DNA of 64,000 nt from Syntrophosphaera sp035450685 (GCA_035450685.1 DAOTNF010000005.1:1-64000), one strand, 5' to 3'. Shown: positions 24,856 through 34,420, counted from the stretch's first letter. Made by a program: numbers and translations. Notes: generated by a model from the letters alone, not told the origin.

Positions 24856-26588
24856 TCCCCCGTCCTTTGTTTAGAGCCGCCGTTTGCCTGGCGTGCCTGC
24901 TGTTTTGCGCCTGCGCACCGCGCCTTAGAGTGGCGGGCTCTTCCCCCAAAACCGGTGACGGCAACCCCAACGCCAACTCCATCTATTACTTCCTGAGTGC
25001 TTCCCTCGCTCAGAAACAGGGCGATCTGGAAGGCGCGTTGCAACTCTACAAGCGGGCTTTACAGTTCGATCCGGACAGTTTCCAGATCAAAAAGCAGCTT
25101 TTGCTTGTTTCCATCGGGCTTTACGCGCAGCAAATCCTCAGTGAGGAGGAGGTCAACCTGCTGATCGTCTTCCAGGCTTACCAGATGGGCTTCGATGAGG
25201 ATATGCTGCTGGCCGTTTACGGCTTTTACGACCAAAGCGGAAACCGCGAGGCGCAGGAAAAGACCCTGCGGGAACTGGAGAAACGCTTTCCTTCCGCCAA
25301 CGCCAGCATGCAGCGCTTCATCTTTGGATACAAAAACAACGGCCAGACCCAGCTCAAGTATCTGGATCAGGCTTTCAAACAGGCCCGCAACGATCCCCAG
25401 GCCCTGGGCGCCCTCTCCAACCTGCTGCTCTATTTCGATGTTGACCGCGCCCTGCAGGTGCTGTTCCGGATGAACGAGATCGCGCCTTCCCCGGAGGCCC
25501 ACAACCTGCTGGCCAGCATCATTATCAACAAGCGTGACGCCACCTCCGCCCAACGCTATTTTTCCACCCTGGGCTGGCCCAAAGACCGCGAAGCGATGGG
25601 CACCTTCGTGCGGGCAGCCCTGGAGACGGGAAACCACGATCTGATAATTGCCGTGGCTGAGCAACTGCTGGACACCGGCGATGTGGATCTGCTGCATTCA
25701 CTGGCCTTTGCCGCTTTGGTGAGGGGCAGGCCGGATCTGCTGAAGCGGGTTTCGCAGGCGGCACAGGCTTCCCTGGCCCCGGAACACGAAAAACAATCCC
25801 TCTATGCCCTGCTCATCGGGCATTCCCTCGCCGTCGGCGAAATCCACCCCCTGGATTCCCAGGCAGGTAAGTTGCTCACTTCGCAGGCTTATGGAGAGAT
25901 CTATAGTTACTATGGACTTGGCCGCCTGAAGTCTTTTCCCCGGGACGCGGGAGATATTACCGGTGAATTCAGCGCGGATTTCGCGACTCAGGTGGAAAAG
26001 CGTTTCGCTCCCGGCGCGGGGCGGGATTACCTGCTGGCCGTGGCGCGTTCGGCCGCCGACAGCAGCTATGCCGGCTATGCCGATGCCAAAAAAGAGCTTG
26101 TCGATCATCTCAGGCAAATCACCACTCTGCGCCCCGCGGACTATGAGTTTCTGCTGCAATACCACCACAACTGGGGCGATGCCTCCCTGCGCCGCTCTCT
26201 GCTTAGCGAAGCGGTGGAAAAGTATCCCGATAATCCCGTGTTTGCCAACGACTTGGGCTATACCCTCCTGCTGGAGGGGGCCGATCCCAGGGAAGCCGCG
26301 CGGCTGATCCAGGTCGCCCTGGATGCCGAGCCGGAAAACCCCTTCTATCTGGACAGCATGGCCTGGTGCCACTATCTGGCGGGAGACTATGCCCGCGCGG
26401 AGGAGCTGATGGCGATTCCAGCCCAAATGGAGGATATGCCCGCCGAGATAGCCTGGCATCTGGGAGCAATCTATCTGAAACTTGGTAACCTGGAGCGCGC
26501 CAAAGAGTTCCTTTCCCTCTGCGTGAGCATCGGCGGGGATCAGGAATGCGTCACCGAGGCCCGGCATGCCTTGCGGCAACTGCCCTGA
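24852..26588 (+). CDS. TPR-repeat lipoprotein
   Basis: This is a 578-residue lipoprotein with lipobox-like LLFCAC (Cys21). TPR-like helical pairs are seen at about 43-75 (YYFLSASLAQKQGDLEGALQL opening), at intervals through the middle, and clearly at 440-560 (AEPENPFYLDSMAWCHYLAG). TPR lipoproteins serve as scaffolds for envelope complexes; the partner here is unknown, though the upstream DUF4837 lipoprotein is the obvious candidate given the ATGA overlap. Confidence 0.87.
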   Translation: MIPRPLFRAAVCLACLLFCACAPRLRVAGSSPKTGDGNPNANSIYYFLSASLAQKQGDLEGALQLYKRALQFDPDSFQIKKQLLLVSIGLYAQQILSEEEVNLLIVFQAYQMGFDEDMLLAVYGFYDQSGNREAQEKTLRELEKRFPSANASMQRFIFGYKNNGQTQLKYLDQAFKQARNDPQALGALSNLLLYFDVDRALQVLFRMNEIAPSPEAHNLLASIIINKRDATSAQRYFSTLGWPKDREAMGTFVRAALETGNHDLIIAVAEQLLDTGDVDLLHSLAFAALVRGRPDLLKRVSQAAQASLAPEHEKQSLYALLIGHSLAVGEIHPLDSQAGKLLTSQAYGEIYSYYGLGRLKSFPRDAGDITGEFSADFATQVEKRFAPGAGRDYLLAVARSAADSSYAGYADAKKELVDHLRQITTLRPADYEFLLQYHHNWGDASLRRSLLSEAVEKYPDNPVFANDLGYTLLLEGADPREAARLIQVALDAEPENPFYLDSMAWCHYLAGDYARAEELMAIPAQMEDMPAEIAWHLGAIYLKLGNLERAKEFLSLCVSIGGDQECVTEARHALRQLP

Positions 26589-26896
26589 CTTTCCTCACAG
26601 CCAGCCCCAATTTCCAGCCTTGATGCTGTTTCGCCTGCATTACAACTGGATCTCTTTTTCACCATTTAGCCTGTCCATCTGATCGTAGCACCTATATATT
26701 ATGGGGGAGGATGTCCCTCATTTGCATCCCGCAGCCAAGCTGGGGTTTACCGTGGGTCAACCTTATAATTTATAAGGATGACCTAAGGATGATGGCCCCA
26801 ACGCCGGTGGCAGCAAAGGAGGGCGGCATGACAAGGCTTGCGGGGAGGAAGAAACCGATTATGCTGTTTAGAGTAAAACAACCTGAGAGCGTGAAA
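26589..26896. repeat. gap holding R3 copy 3
   Basis: The gap is mostly an R3 copy (26681-26830) with its palindrome at 26761-26777. An open frame through R3 into the next gene gives a false N-terminal extension. Nothing else was recognised. Confidence 0.8.
26681..26830 (+). repeat. R3 repeat copy 3
   Basis: A full-length copy from GATCGTAGCACC to AGCAAAGGAGGGCGG. The AAGGAGGG near its 3' end looks like a ribosome site but is 70 bases before the true start of the next gene. Confidence 0.85.
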
Positions 26897-27634
26897 ATGA
26901 AAAAATATGCCCTTGTCCTGATCCTGGCGTCCTTCGCGGGAATGGCTTTCGCCCAGTTCAGCCTGGACTTTGAGACCGGACTTGCCTTTTTCGGCTACAA
27001 CGACATGCGCATTCCCAACCTCGAAAATGGCAGGATACTGTCTTTTACGGATGAACTGGAGTCGAAGCCAAAAATGTTTGGCCGTGCCAACCTGCATTAC
27101 CAGATCACTCCGCGGCATGAAATTTCGCTGCTGGCATCGCCCTTCACCATCGAACCAAGCGGTGAACCAGATGCGGCAGTGGAGTTTATGGGCAGGACCT
27201 ATGCTGCCCGCGAGTGGATTTATGCGGTGTATAAGTTCAACAGCTACCGCCTGCAATACCTGTATAGGTTCGAGAAGCAAAACATCGGCATCCGCGCCCT
27301 GGGGGTCTCGCTCAAAGTGCGCGATGCGCTTATCTCCCTGGAAAACAAGTCGGCTGGCTATACCGAAAAGACAGATTTGGGAGTGGTTCCGCTGATCGGG
27401 TTCGAGTTTGGCTACGATCTTTCGGATGAACTGGAGCTGCTGCTCAAAGGGGAGGCGCTGGCGTCACCATACGGACGCGCCGAGGACATCCTGCTGGCCC
27501 TGGTTTACGATCTGAACGACACTTACTCGCTCTATGCAGGCTACCGCTTTTTGGAAGGCGGTTCGGATATCGAGGAAGTTTATACCTTTGCCAACATCAA
27601 CTATCTGAGCCTGGGGACACGGATCAACTTCTGA
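26897..27634 (+). CDS. small outer-membrane beta-barrel protein
   Basis: This is a 245-residue exported protein with signal peptide MKKYALVLILASFAGMAFAQ. The mature part alternates short amphipathic strands with turns, ending in a strand with terminal phenylalanine (SLGTRINF), as expected of an outer-membrane barrel of about ten strands. The start at ATG 26897 matches the signal peptide; a GTG six bases earlier is possible. It stands alone between an R3 repeat and a convergent gene. Function is unknown. Confidence 0.82.
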   Translation: MKKYALVLILASFAGMAFAQFSLDFETGLAFFGYNDMRIPNLENGRILSFTDELESKPKMFGRANLHYQITPRHEISLLASPFTIEPSGEPDAAVEFMGRTYAAREWIYAVYKFNSYRLQYLYRFEKQNIGIRALGVSLKVRDALISLENKSAGYTEKTDLGVVPLIGFEFGYDLSDELELLLKGEALASPYGRAEDILLALVYDLNDTYSLYAGYRFLEGGSDIEEVYTFANINYLSLGTRINF

Positions 27635-27683
27635 CACCGCTTTCGGCGGGATGAATGTGTGTTGCCGTTGAGGGCGGAGCAGG

Positions 27684-28538
27684 TCAGTCCAGTCTGATGA
27701 CGGCGCTGTCCAGAACCTCGCCCCTGAGTCCGTAGGCGGTGACTTTGAGCCGCGATCCCTCACGGGAGCAGAACAGATAGTGGTTTTGGAGCAGGAAGAC
27801 CTTGCTGGTTGAGACGTTGTGCTGTTTGGGGCGCAGCGTTCCCCCCGCGCCTCCGGTCACAAAATAGGTGATCCCTTTGCGTTCCAGGCGCTCATAATTG
27901 TGGTCATGCCCGCTGAACACGGCTTTGACGTTGCCGCTTTCCAGCATTGAGGGCAGCAGGATGGCATATTCATCTCGCCCGCCGTGATATCCGCTGCTGA
28001 AGATGGGATGGTGCATGACCAGTATCCTGGGCAGGGAATTCTTTTCGGAAAGGATTTTCCTGAGCCAGTGGAACTGCGCGGAGCGGGGCTTGAGGCTCAG
28101 ATTGGTGTCCAGGATCACAAACAGCAGGCTGTCATGCTCCACGCTGTAATAGGTTTTCCCGCCCAAGTGGGGGAAGTTCTTCAGAAACAGTGCCTTGTCG
28201 CGATCATGGTTGCCTCTGGCGGGATAGATTGGGCAGACGCGGGTGATCGGCCTGGAAAGGGAGAAAAACTTGTCGTAGTGTTTCTGGTCGCTGCCCCGGG
28301 AGCTAAGGTCTCCGGCGTGGAAGACCGCCCCGGGCTGCCTTTTGGCTATCGCCGCGGCGACCTTTTTGTGCACACTGTGTCCGGTTTGGGTGTCGCTGTA
28401 AACGGCAAAGTCCGCCCACAGGGGAAGCAGCAGCAGAGCGAGCAGGGCGCAGAGCGTGAGGCGGGAAGCGCTTATCAGGCCGCATCCGCCGGATTTCCGG
28501 GCAGAATTGGCCGGGGATGGCGGCAAAAGGGTTCGCAT
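27684..28538 (-). CDS. exported calcineurin-type metallophosphoesterase
   Basis: This is a 284-residue phosphoesterase with an N-terminal hydrophobic segment (about 24-43), suggesting export. The metal-binding motifs are present in order: VYSDTQTGH, HAGDLS, ARGNHD, VMHHP and SGHDHNYE. The C-terminal strands resemble purple-acid-phosphatase-like enzymes. The substrate is unknown. Its ATG overlaps the stop of the uracil-DNA glycosylase gene by one base (TGATG), so it is the last gene of a four- or five-gene operon that starts at gmk or gcvH. Confidence 0.9.
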   Translation of the reverse strand: MRTLLPPSPANSARKSGGCGLISASRLTLCALLALLLLPLWADFAVYSDTQTGHSVHKKVAAAIAKRQPGAVFHAGDLSSRGSDQKHYDKFFSLSRPITRVCPIYPARGNHDRDKALFLKNFPHLGGKTYYSVEHDSLLFVILDTNLSLKPRSAQFHWLRKILSEKNSLPRILVMHHPIFSSGYHGGRDEYAILLPSMLESGNVKAVFSGHDHNYERLERKGITYFVTGGAGGTLRPKQHNVSTSKVFLLQNHYLFCSREGSRLKVTAYGLRGEVLDSAVIRLD

Positions 28539-29179
28539 CAGCTCCGGTATCGGTCATAATCCAGCCTGAAGCGCTTCAGGTCATCCCAGGCGGGATACTT
28601 AAATCTCTCGTTGCGCAACAGGGACGCCGGATGGTAGGTGACATAGCTGGGGATGCCCATGAATTCGTGGGTCACCGTGTGCAGCTCCTGCATGGGCTGC
28701 CTGGTCTGCAACAGGGTTTGGGCTGCCACCAGGCCGAGCATCATGATCAGTTTGGGCTGTATGATCTCGATCTGTTCCAGCAGGTAAGGCAGGCAGGCCT
28801 CCCGTTCGGGGTTTTCGGGGTTGCGGTTGCCGGGCGGGCGGCATTTGACGATGTTGCAGATATAGACGTCCTCCCGCTTGATCTCGATGGCGGCCAGCAT
28901 CTTGGTGAGCAAATCCCCTGCCCTGCCCACGAAGGGCCTTCCGCTCAGGTTTTCCTGTTCTCCCGGCCCCTCTCCGATGAGCATCGCGATGGCGTCGGGG
29001 TTGCCCTCTCCATAGACAAACTTGATCCTGCCCTCATGGAGCGGGCACAGGGTGCAGGTGGAGTGCTGGAGCTTGAGTTTGGCCAGCAGTGCAGCTTTGT
29101 CCTTCGCCTCGCGGTAGATCTCCCCGATGCCGGAGTTTTGCAGCATTTCCAGGTGCTGCTGCAAGGCGCGAAGGGTCAT
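28538..29179 (-). CDS. uracil-DNA glycosylase, family 4 (Fe-S type)
   Basis: This enzyme removes uracil from DNA. In 213 residues the family-4 marks are visible: cysteines in CTLCPL (about 42-45), motif A GEGPGEQE, the segment GRAGDLL, a third cysteine region in YICNIVKCRPPGNR, and motif B HPASLLRN near the end. The cysteine pattern predicts a [4Fe-4S] cluster. It begins six bases after the omega-like gene on the same strand. It pairs functionally with the dUTPase elsewhere in the window in keeping uracil out of DNA. Confidence 0.94.
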   Translation of the reverse strand: MTLRALQQHLEMLQNSGIGEIYREAKDKAALLAKLKLQHSTCTLCPLHEGRIKFVYGEGNPDAIAMLIGEGPGEQENLSGRPFVGRAGDLLTKMLAAIEIKREDVYICNIVKCRPPGNRNPENPEREACLPYLLEQIEIIQPKLIMMLGLVAAQTLLQTRQPMQELHTVTHEFMGIPSYVTYHPASLLRNERFKYPAWDDLKRFRLDYDRYRS

Positions 29180-29185
29180 GCCCGC

Positions 29186-29584
29186 CTAATCTTCGTCGTA
29201 TGCGTCGTCATCCAGGTCAAAGCTTTCATCGTCATCGTCGTCGTCATCCGCATACTTGTCCAGATTGTCGTGTTCAAGCTCTTCGATGTATCTTTCAGAG
29301 TCATCGAATGTTTCTTCGCTCATTTCGCCTTCCACCTCTTCATCCTGGAAGGGTGAAGCCTGCTGGGCCATGGCCAGTTCAGCCTCGGCGATCTCGGCGA
29401 TGTAGTCCGGCACCTCGTTTTCCGCCACGTGATGCATGGCCATGACGGTGATCTTTTCCTCAAAGCGCTGGCGCACATAGGAGGGAAGCTGGCTGATGCG
29501 CTGGGATTCCAGCTTGGAAAGCAGGCAGAAAAGGTAGTTCATGTCGGCTTTTTCGAGGAATGACTCGATCTTTTCGCTAATCAT
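29186..29584 (-). CDS. probable divergent RNA polymerase omega subunit with acidic tail
   Basis: The 132 residues start with a helical region (about 10-65, MNYLFCLLSKLESQRISQL, then EEKITVMAMHHVAENEV) that matches the omega pattern of an N-terminal helix, a short loop and A-x-x-x-I-A-x-x-x-V. The rest is very acidic and ends in Asp/Glu runs. The position directly after gmk, with an ATGA overlap, is the classic rpoZ place. Sequence identity to omega is weak, so the call rests on context. The acidic tail is unusual. Confidence 0.65.
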   Translation of the reverse strand: MISEKIESFLEKADMNYLFCLLSKLESQRISQLPSYVRQRFEEKITVMAMHHVAENEVPDYIAEIAEAELAMAQQASPFQDEEVEGEMSEETFDDSERYIEELEHDNLDKYADDDDDDDESFDLDDDAYDED

Positions 29585-30204
29585 TGGTTCTCCTGTTTGA
29601 GGAATCCCTTGATGGGATCCCGGTAGCGTCCAACCCGGTTTTCTTCTGCTTGGACGATTGCCAGAACCTCCCGCACGGCCTGGCTCAGTTCGTTGTTCAC
29701 CACCAGATAGTCGTAATCTGGAATGTATTCCAGTTCTTTGCGGGCGATGGTGAGGCGTTTTTCGATCTCCTGGGGGGAATCCGTGGCGCGCTTCATAAGG
29801 CGTTCGCGCAGAATCTCCATGGAGGGCGGGATGATGAAGATCTTCACCTGGGGAATGTCTGTGGAGCAGATCTGGGCTGCGCCCTGCACGTCGATATCCA
29901 TGATCACATGCCTGCGGGCTGCCAGGCGTCCCTGGATGAAGCTTTTGGACGTGCCATACCAGCGGCCGAAAACCTGGGCTGTTTCCAGAAAGTCGCCTTC
30001 CTCGCGGCGGCGCAGAAACTCCCGCTCATCCACGAAGTGGTAGGCGACGCCGTTCTGCTCGGTGCCCCGGGGCGGCCGGGTGGTGAAGGACACAGAGTAG
30101 TCGATATTGTCAGCCGCTTTGAGCACCTCGGCGAGGATGGTGCTTTTGCCGCCCCCGGAAGGAGCGGACAGGATGATAAGGAAGTTTGGGTTTTTCTCTA
30201 TCAC
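29581..30204 (-). CDS. gmk: guanylate kinase
   Basis: This enzyme converts GMP and ATP to GDP and ADP. In 207 residues it has the P-loop SAPSGGGKST (about 13-22), the GMP-binding FTTRPPRGTEQNGVAYHF, and IDVQGA (Walker B region). The start is GTG at 30204, just before the conserved IEKNPNFLIILSAPSG; ribosome-site signal is weak. It overlaps the omega-like gene by four bases. Confidence 0.96.
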   Translation of the reverse strand: MIEKNPNFLIILSAPSGGGKSTILAEVLKAADNIDYSVSFTTRPPRGTEQNGVAYHFVDEREFLRRREEGDFLETAQVFGRWYGTSKSFIQGRLAARRHVIMDIDVQGAAQICSTDIPQVKIFIIPPSMEILRERLMKRATDSPQEIEKRLTIARKELEYIPDYDYLVVNNELSQAVREVLAIVQAEENRVGRYRDPIKGFLKQENQ

Positions 30205-30215
30205 GCGCTGATAGT

Positions 30216-30593
30216 TTAGCCTTCGATCAGTTTGCTGTATTCCTGAGCGGTGAGGAGGTTGGCAAGCTCGTCTTTGGAGCTGATGCGAACCTTGAAGAGC
30301 CAGCCTTCGTCAAAGGCGGATTTGTTGATCAGATCGGGAGAGTCATCCAGATCGCCGTTTCTTTCCTCAACCTTGCCGCTCAAGGGGCTGATCAGGTCAA
30401 CCACTGCTTTGACGGCTTCGATGGAGCCGCAGGGTTCGCCGGCGGAGACTCTGCTGTTCACATCCGGCAGTTCCACAAAAACGATGTCTCCCAGCTCGCT
30501 CTGAGCAAAATCTGTGATTCCCACGGTGGCGAGGTCGCCGTTCAGCTGCACCCATTCGTGGCTCTCGGTATAGTATAGTTCTTCCATTACCAT
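30216..30593 (-). CDS. gcvH: glycine cleavage system H protein
   Basis: This lipoyl carrier protein has 125 residues. The lipoylation site is the lysine in GSIEAVKAVVD, and ESHEWV opens the fold. The ATG at 30593 is eight bases after GGAGG; the longer TTG reading is not preferred. gcvT, gcvP and lipoate enzymes are not nearby, so it may serve a complex encoded elsewhere or act in lipoate transfer. It lies 11 bases upstream of gmk and may be in the same transcript. Confidence 0.95.
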   Translation of the reverse strand: MVMEELYYTESHEWVQLNGDLATVGITDFAQSELGDIVFVELPDVNSRVSAGEPCGSIEAVKAVVDLISPLSGKVEERNGDLDDSPDLINKSAFDEGWLFKVRISSKDELANLLTAQEYSKLIEG

Positions 30594-30689
30594 GGTGTAT
30601 TCCTCCAAAACAGAGATATTTTTACATACTTACGCCAAATCTCGGCAAGGCATTTTTGTGTCAAGCACAAGTTCTTTGCCGCCTTCCCT

Positions 30690-33407
30690 CTACAAGCCCA
30701 GAATCAAGTCCCAGCGGCTTTGCCCGTCTTTGTTTTGGCTGAAGCGCAGGCCCAGGTTGAATGACAAGACGTATCCCGCCGATATTTCCGCGATCAGTTC
30801 CGCGCCATAGGCGGATATGGAGCCGCGCTCTTCTTTGCCTATCGGGCTGGCAAGGTCGTAAAAAAGCCCCAAATTGATGTCTTCCACATAGATGTTGGGA
30901 GTCCAGAAGCCGTTGCGGATCTTGAACAGCGGGGCATACCAGGAGTTGGCAAGCATGAATCCCTCGCGGGCGTTCCATTCTTTGGCATAACCCCTTAGCG
31001 CGGGGAAGACCTCATCCGGATTGGCGTCCGGGTCTCTGGCCAGGATCAGGTTGCTGCGCAGTTCGGTGGAGAGCGGCGCTTTGACGCGCAGGTTGTATTG
31101 GCCTTTCCAGCCCAGGCGGTCGCGATCCGAGCTCAGCCAGCCATCCTTGCTTTCATAGAGCAGGCTGGTGGTGGTGCCGAGCCTGACCCCTTTGTAGGCA
31201 AAGCTGGCTTCCAGGAAGGGGTAGAGCAGTTTGCGGTAGTTTTCATTTTCCTTGCCCCAGGCCATGAAGCCAAAGCCCGGATTGAGTCCGGTAAGGCCGT
31301 AGTTCATGCGGGTGATCAGAGGCACATATTGCTGCGAAATGAGGGTCTTGCCGTCCAGATTGCTGAACTCGAGGCTGTGTTTGACCGGACGGAAAAAGTG
31401 GTTTTCCAGGCTCAGTTCATAGCCCCACTCCTTCTTGGACATGTCATAGAGCACAGCCGCGCTCCACAAGGGGAAATCCCCCACCACGTCCTGGCCTGCC
31501 ATCATGATTCCCAGGGTCAGTTGATCGAGCGTAAACAGGCTGTCCAGGGTGTCTGTCGAACTGTCGATGAAAGGAACGCGGTAAAACCTGGGCCAGAGCA
31601 TGTGCAGGATGTTGGAGGCATAGGTTCCCCGCTTGACCTCATACTTGCCCAAGACCTTGCCCTCGCCGCCCCGCAGGCGGGAGTAGGGAAGGCGGGAGCT
31701 TTTGCCGGAGGGTGGGTTGAAAGGTTGCAGGGAAAGCTTGTCCGCATACACATCCTGTCCCTCGCCATTGACCGCGATGAACCAGTTTTGCCCGCTGCCA
31801 TCCTGCACCGCGCACCTCAGCTCGGAAAAGCCGCTGAATTTGGAAACCTGGCGGCTGGAGGTGTTGTAGAGGTAGGAACCGTTTTCTCCATTATAGATGG
31901 CAGTAAAGAGCAGGTTGCCGTCCTGCACCCCGGTCACCGTCTCCAGATGGGGGGTGTCCACCAGGGGCGTCAGTTGCAGGGATGCCAGGTTCAGTTCATA
32001 GATGCTGTTGTTATGCCCGAACCTTCGCGCGGTCACAAAGATTCTGTCCCTGCTCTGGTGGATGGTGCCGATCAGACAGTCCAGGCTACCCAGGGGCTTT
32101 GTGCTTTTGGTGGAGGGATCCAGCTTGAGCAGGACACTTTTCTGGTGGGTGGGGTCATCCTCGGCGATCAGTATCTGCCCGTCATCCAGCTTGCAGAAGG
32201 AACGTGCGGGGCCGGAATAGAGTTTGCGGCGTCCTCCCCCTTCCAGTTTCTGTTCCCAGATTTGGGTGATCACGCCCAGGCCGTCCATGTTGTTGTTGGA
32301 ATACCCGCCTTTATACTCCGACCTGCTGTAGTAGAGCTTGTCCCCGTGGATCTGGTAACCGGCGGGGAAATCCGAACCCTGCTGCACCAGGACTTTCTGC
32401 CGGGCCTTGCCTCCGGGGTCGGAAACTCGGATCAGGCGGTGGCCGGAAAAGCCGCTGCCGGGGCCGGTCTTGCTAACGCCGTAGTTTATGAAGTAAAGGT
32501 TTCCCGCGTGGTATTGCAGGTTGTCGGTGCGTCCTCCCCGGCGGGTGATGTTTTGCCTCGGCAGGGGTTTGGAGCCTTGCTTCATCTCCGCCTTCCAATC
32601 CGCCCACAATGCGGTTGTTCGCTTACCATACACCTTTTTATAAGCGGCGTCCAAAGAGAGGCCGGAATAGATGGGGTTCAGATAGGACTGCAGCGAGGAG
32701 CCCGTTTCGCTGTAGAGCTGGGAAAACCTGCTTTCGCCGTATTTATCCGCCAGATATTGGTGGAAACTGGAACCGTAAACATAGTAGTGCGCCAGCGGAT
32801 TGCCATAGCTGTAATAGCAGGCCTTGCCGGCGGAGGGCAGTTTGCCTTCCCGTGCCAGCGCGTTGATCACCGCGGCATAGGTGCCCGCGTTCAGCCTGCC
32901 GCCATACTCCGATAGCTGTGATTCTCCATACACCGTGATGCCCTCGGTCATCCACATCGGCTGGTAGAGGTTGGGATAGAGGATATTGCCAAAGAGCGTC
33001 CTGAGCAGGGCAGGTTCGCCGCTCACCCTGGTCATCTGCGCCATGTGGATGTATTCGTGGATGCCCACGATCTGCCACCAGTCCTCACCCAGAGCCAGTT
33101 CATCCTGGGAGGGGGGATAGGCGAAGAGGGCCATCGACTTGCCAATCGGGCTGGCGTAGCCATTCACCATGTTGCCCATATCCTCCAGCAGCACCGGCAC
33201 CCGCGCGGGTCTGTTGCCAGTCAGCTCCTCCACGTAGGGACGGCTGTATTCCAGCGCCTGCAGCGCGTTCATGGCCTCGGTGGCCCAGCCCTTGCGGTAA
33301 TAAACCTCAAAGTTGTCCGTGGAAAGCGTATAATAGTTCGGCCAGGCACCCAGAGCCGGAGGCAGCAGGCAGAGGCCAAGCAGGAACAGGGTTTTCAGCA
33401 GCTTCAC
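30690..33407 (-). CDS. secreted peptidase-MA-like protein with propeller and barrel-like C-terminus
   Basis: This 905-residue exported protein starts at the GTG at 33407 (GAGGAG just upstream, then KLLKTLFLLGLCLL as signal peptide); a longer TTG reading is rejected. A gluzincin zinc site is visible in GIHEYIHMAQ (about 113-122) with the third ligand in WMTEGITVYGES (about 153). Residues about 290-560 repeat beta-propeller-like strands (TolB-like, with L-Y-Y-S-R-S and L-L-F-T-A-I), and about 620-905 alternate amphipathic strands as in an outer-membrane barrel, ending in DLILGL. The layout suggests a surface protease anchored by its own barrel, common in this phylum. The substrate is unknown. 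Confidence 0.85.
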   Translation of the reverse strand: MKLLKTLFLLGLCLLPPALGAWPNYYTLSTDNFEVYYRKGWATEAMNALQALEYSRPYVEELTGNRPARVPVLLEDMGNMVNGYASPIGKSMALFAYPPSQDELALGEDWWQIVGIHEYIHMAQMTRVSGEPALLRTLFGNILYPNLYQPMWMTEGITVYGESQLSEYGGRLNAGTYAAVINALAREGKLPSAGKACYYSYGNPLAHYYVYGSSFHQYLADKYGESRFSQLYSETGSSLQSYLNPIYSGLSLDAAYKKVYGKRTTALWADWKAEMKQGSKPLPRQNITRRGGRTDNLQYHAGNLYFINYGVSKTGPGSGFSGHRLIRVSDPGGKARQKVLVQQGSDFPAGYQIHGDKLYYSRSEYKGGYSNNNMDGLGVITQIWEQKLEGGGRRKLYSGPARSFCKLDDGQILIAEDDPTHQKSVLLKLDPSTKSTKPLGSLDCLIGTIHQSRDRIFVTARRFGHNNSIYELNLASLQLTPLVDTPHLETVTGVQDGNLLFTAIYNGENGSYLYNTSSRQVSKFSGFSELRCAVQDGSGQNWFIAVNGEGQDVYADKLSLQPFNPPSGKSSRLPYSRLRGGEGKVLGKYEVKRGTYASNILHMLWPRFYRVPFIDSSTDTLDSLFTLDQLTLGIMMAGQDVVGDFPLWSAAVLYDMSKKEWGYELSLENHFFRPVKHSLEFSNLDGKTLISQQYVPLITRMNYGLTGLNPGFGFMAWGKENENYRKLLYPFLEASFAYKGVRLGTTTSLLYESKDGWLSSDRDRLGWKGQYNLRVKAPLSTELRSNLILARDPDANPDEVFPALRGYAKEWNAREGFMLANSWYAPLFKIRNGFWTPNIYVEDINLGLFYDLASPIGKEERGSISAYGAELIAEISAGYVLSFNLGLRFSQNKDGQSRWDLILGL

Positions 33408-33547
33408 AGCATTCTCCTCGTGTGATACTTGCAATGCCGCCAATTATAATCCCGTCAGCGGCTGTCAAGTAGAAATGGAGCCCGCCCCTCCCCGCGGGGC
33501 AGAAAATCCTTGACCACTATGCCGATCCAGCCGATTGTGATACCGAT

Positions 33548-34420
33548 ATGAAGACAGATTCACAAGCAACCCACAACACCTGCAAGAGAGCCCTGGTCAT
33601 CAACGACCTCTGCGGCTTTGGCCACACCTCGCTGATGGCCTTCATCCCCATCCTCTACCGTTTGGGGATCAGGGTCTGCGCCTTTCCCGCGGCGGTGCTC
33701 TCCGTCAACACCGACTATCCCGACCCCCATTGGGTTGACATGAGTCCCCACCTGCCCGCTTTTGCCAGACACTGGCAGGAGGTGGGACTGGATTTCGAGG
33801 CCATCTGCAGCGGCTTTTTGTCTTCTCCAGACCAGGTTTTACTGGTGGGGGAGGCAATCGACAGGCTGCGGGGCAAAGATAGCCTGGTGCTGGTGGATCC
33901 GGTGCTGGGGGACGGCGGCTCCCTTTACGGCTGCTATGGCCCGGAGATGGTGGAATCCATGCGGGAACTGGTGCGCCGCGCTGACCTGATCACTCCCAAT
34001 TTCACTGAGGCAGCGCTGCTGGCAGGCGAAGCTGCCGATGCCCGGGCAGATGAAGGCGTGATGCTGGACTGGTGCCGCCGCATCAGCCTGAACGGCCCCC
34101 GCCACATAGTGCTTACCTCCGTGCCCGGTTCCCGGCCGGGTATGCTGGAAGTTCAATACTATTGCGCTTCCCGGGACAATCTTGTGCGCTATCCCTACAT
34201 CCGCAGCGGAGGCATCCATCCCGGTGCGGGGGACTGCTTCACGGCTCTGCTTATGGCTGGCATGGTAAACGGTTTTTCCATCGAATCCTCGGTGCGCGCC
34301 TCCGTGGAGATCATGACCCTGGCCATCGAAGCCGGCATTCCTTCCAACGCCGATCCCCGCGAGGGCATAGACCTGGAACGCATGCTGCAGTGGGACCTGG
34401 CTTCGCATTATCAACCCTGA
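33548..34420 (+). CDS. pyridoxal/pyridoxamine kinase-like (PfkB superfamily)
   Basis: This 290-residue kinase resembles PdxY/PdxK, which phosphorylate B6 vitamers. Visible are VINDLCGFGHTSL near the start, VDPVLGDGGSLY (about 118-129), ITPNFTEAALL and the ATP/anion-hole motif GGIHPGAGDCF (about 222-232). No good ribosome site precedes the ATG, but the conserved N-terminus leaves little other choice. Other ribokinase-family substrates are possible. Confidence 0.88.
   Translation: MKTDSQATHNTCKRALVINDLCGFGHTSLMAFIPILYRLGIRVCAFPAAVLSVNTDYPDPHWVDMSPHLPAFARHWQEVGLDFEAICSGFLSSPDQVLLVGEAIDRLRGKDSLVLVDPVLGDGGSLYGCYGPEMVESMRELVRRADLITPNFTEAALLAGEAADARADEGVMLDWCRRISLNGPRHIVLTSVPGSRPGMLEVQYYCASRDNLVRYPYIRSGGIHPGAGDCFTALLMAGMVNGFSIESSVRASVEIMTLAIEAGIPSNADPREGIDLERMLQWDLASHYQP

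Noticed and set aside
26711..26896. N-terminal extension of the outer-membrane protein
   Set aside because: It reads through an R3 repeat; the signal peptide starts at 26897.
31098..32915. Plus-strand ORF of 605 codons
   Set aside because: Antisense shadow of the secreted peptidase-MA-like gene; low-complexity translation without family features.
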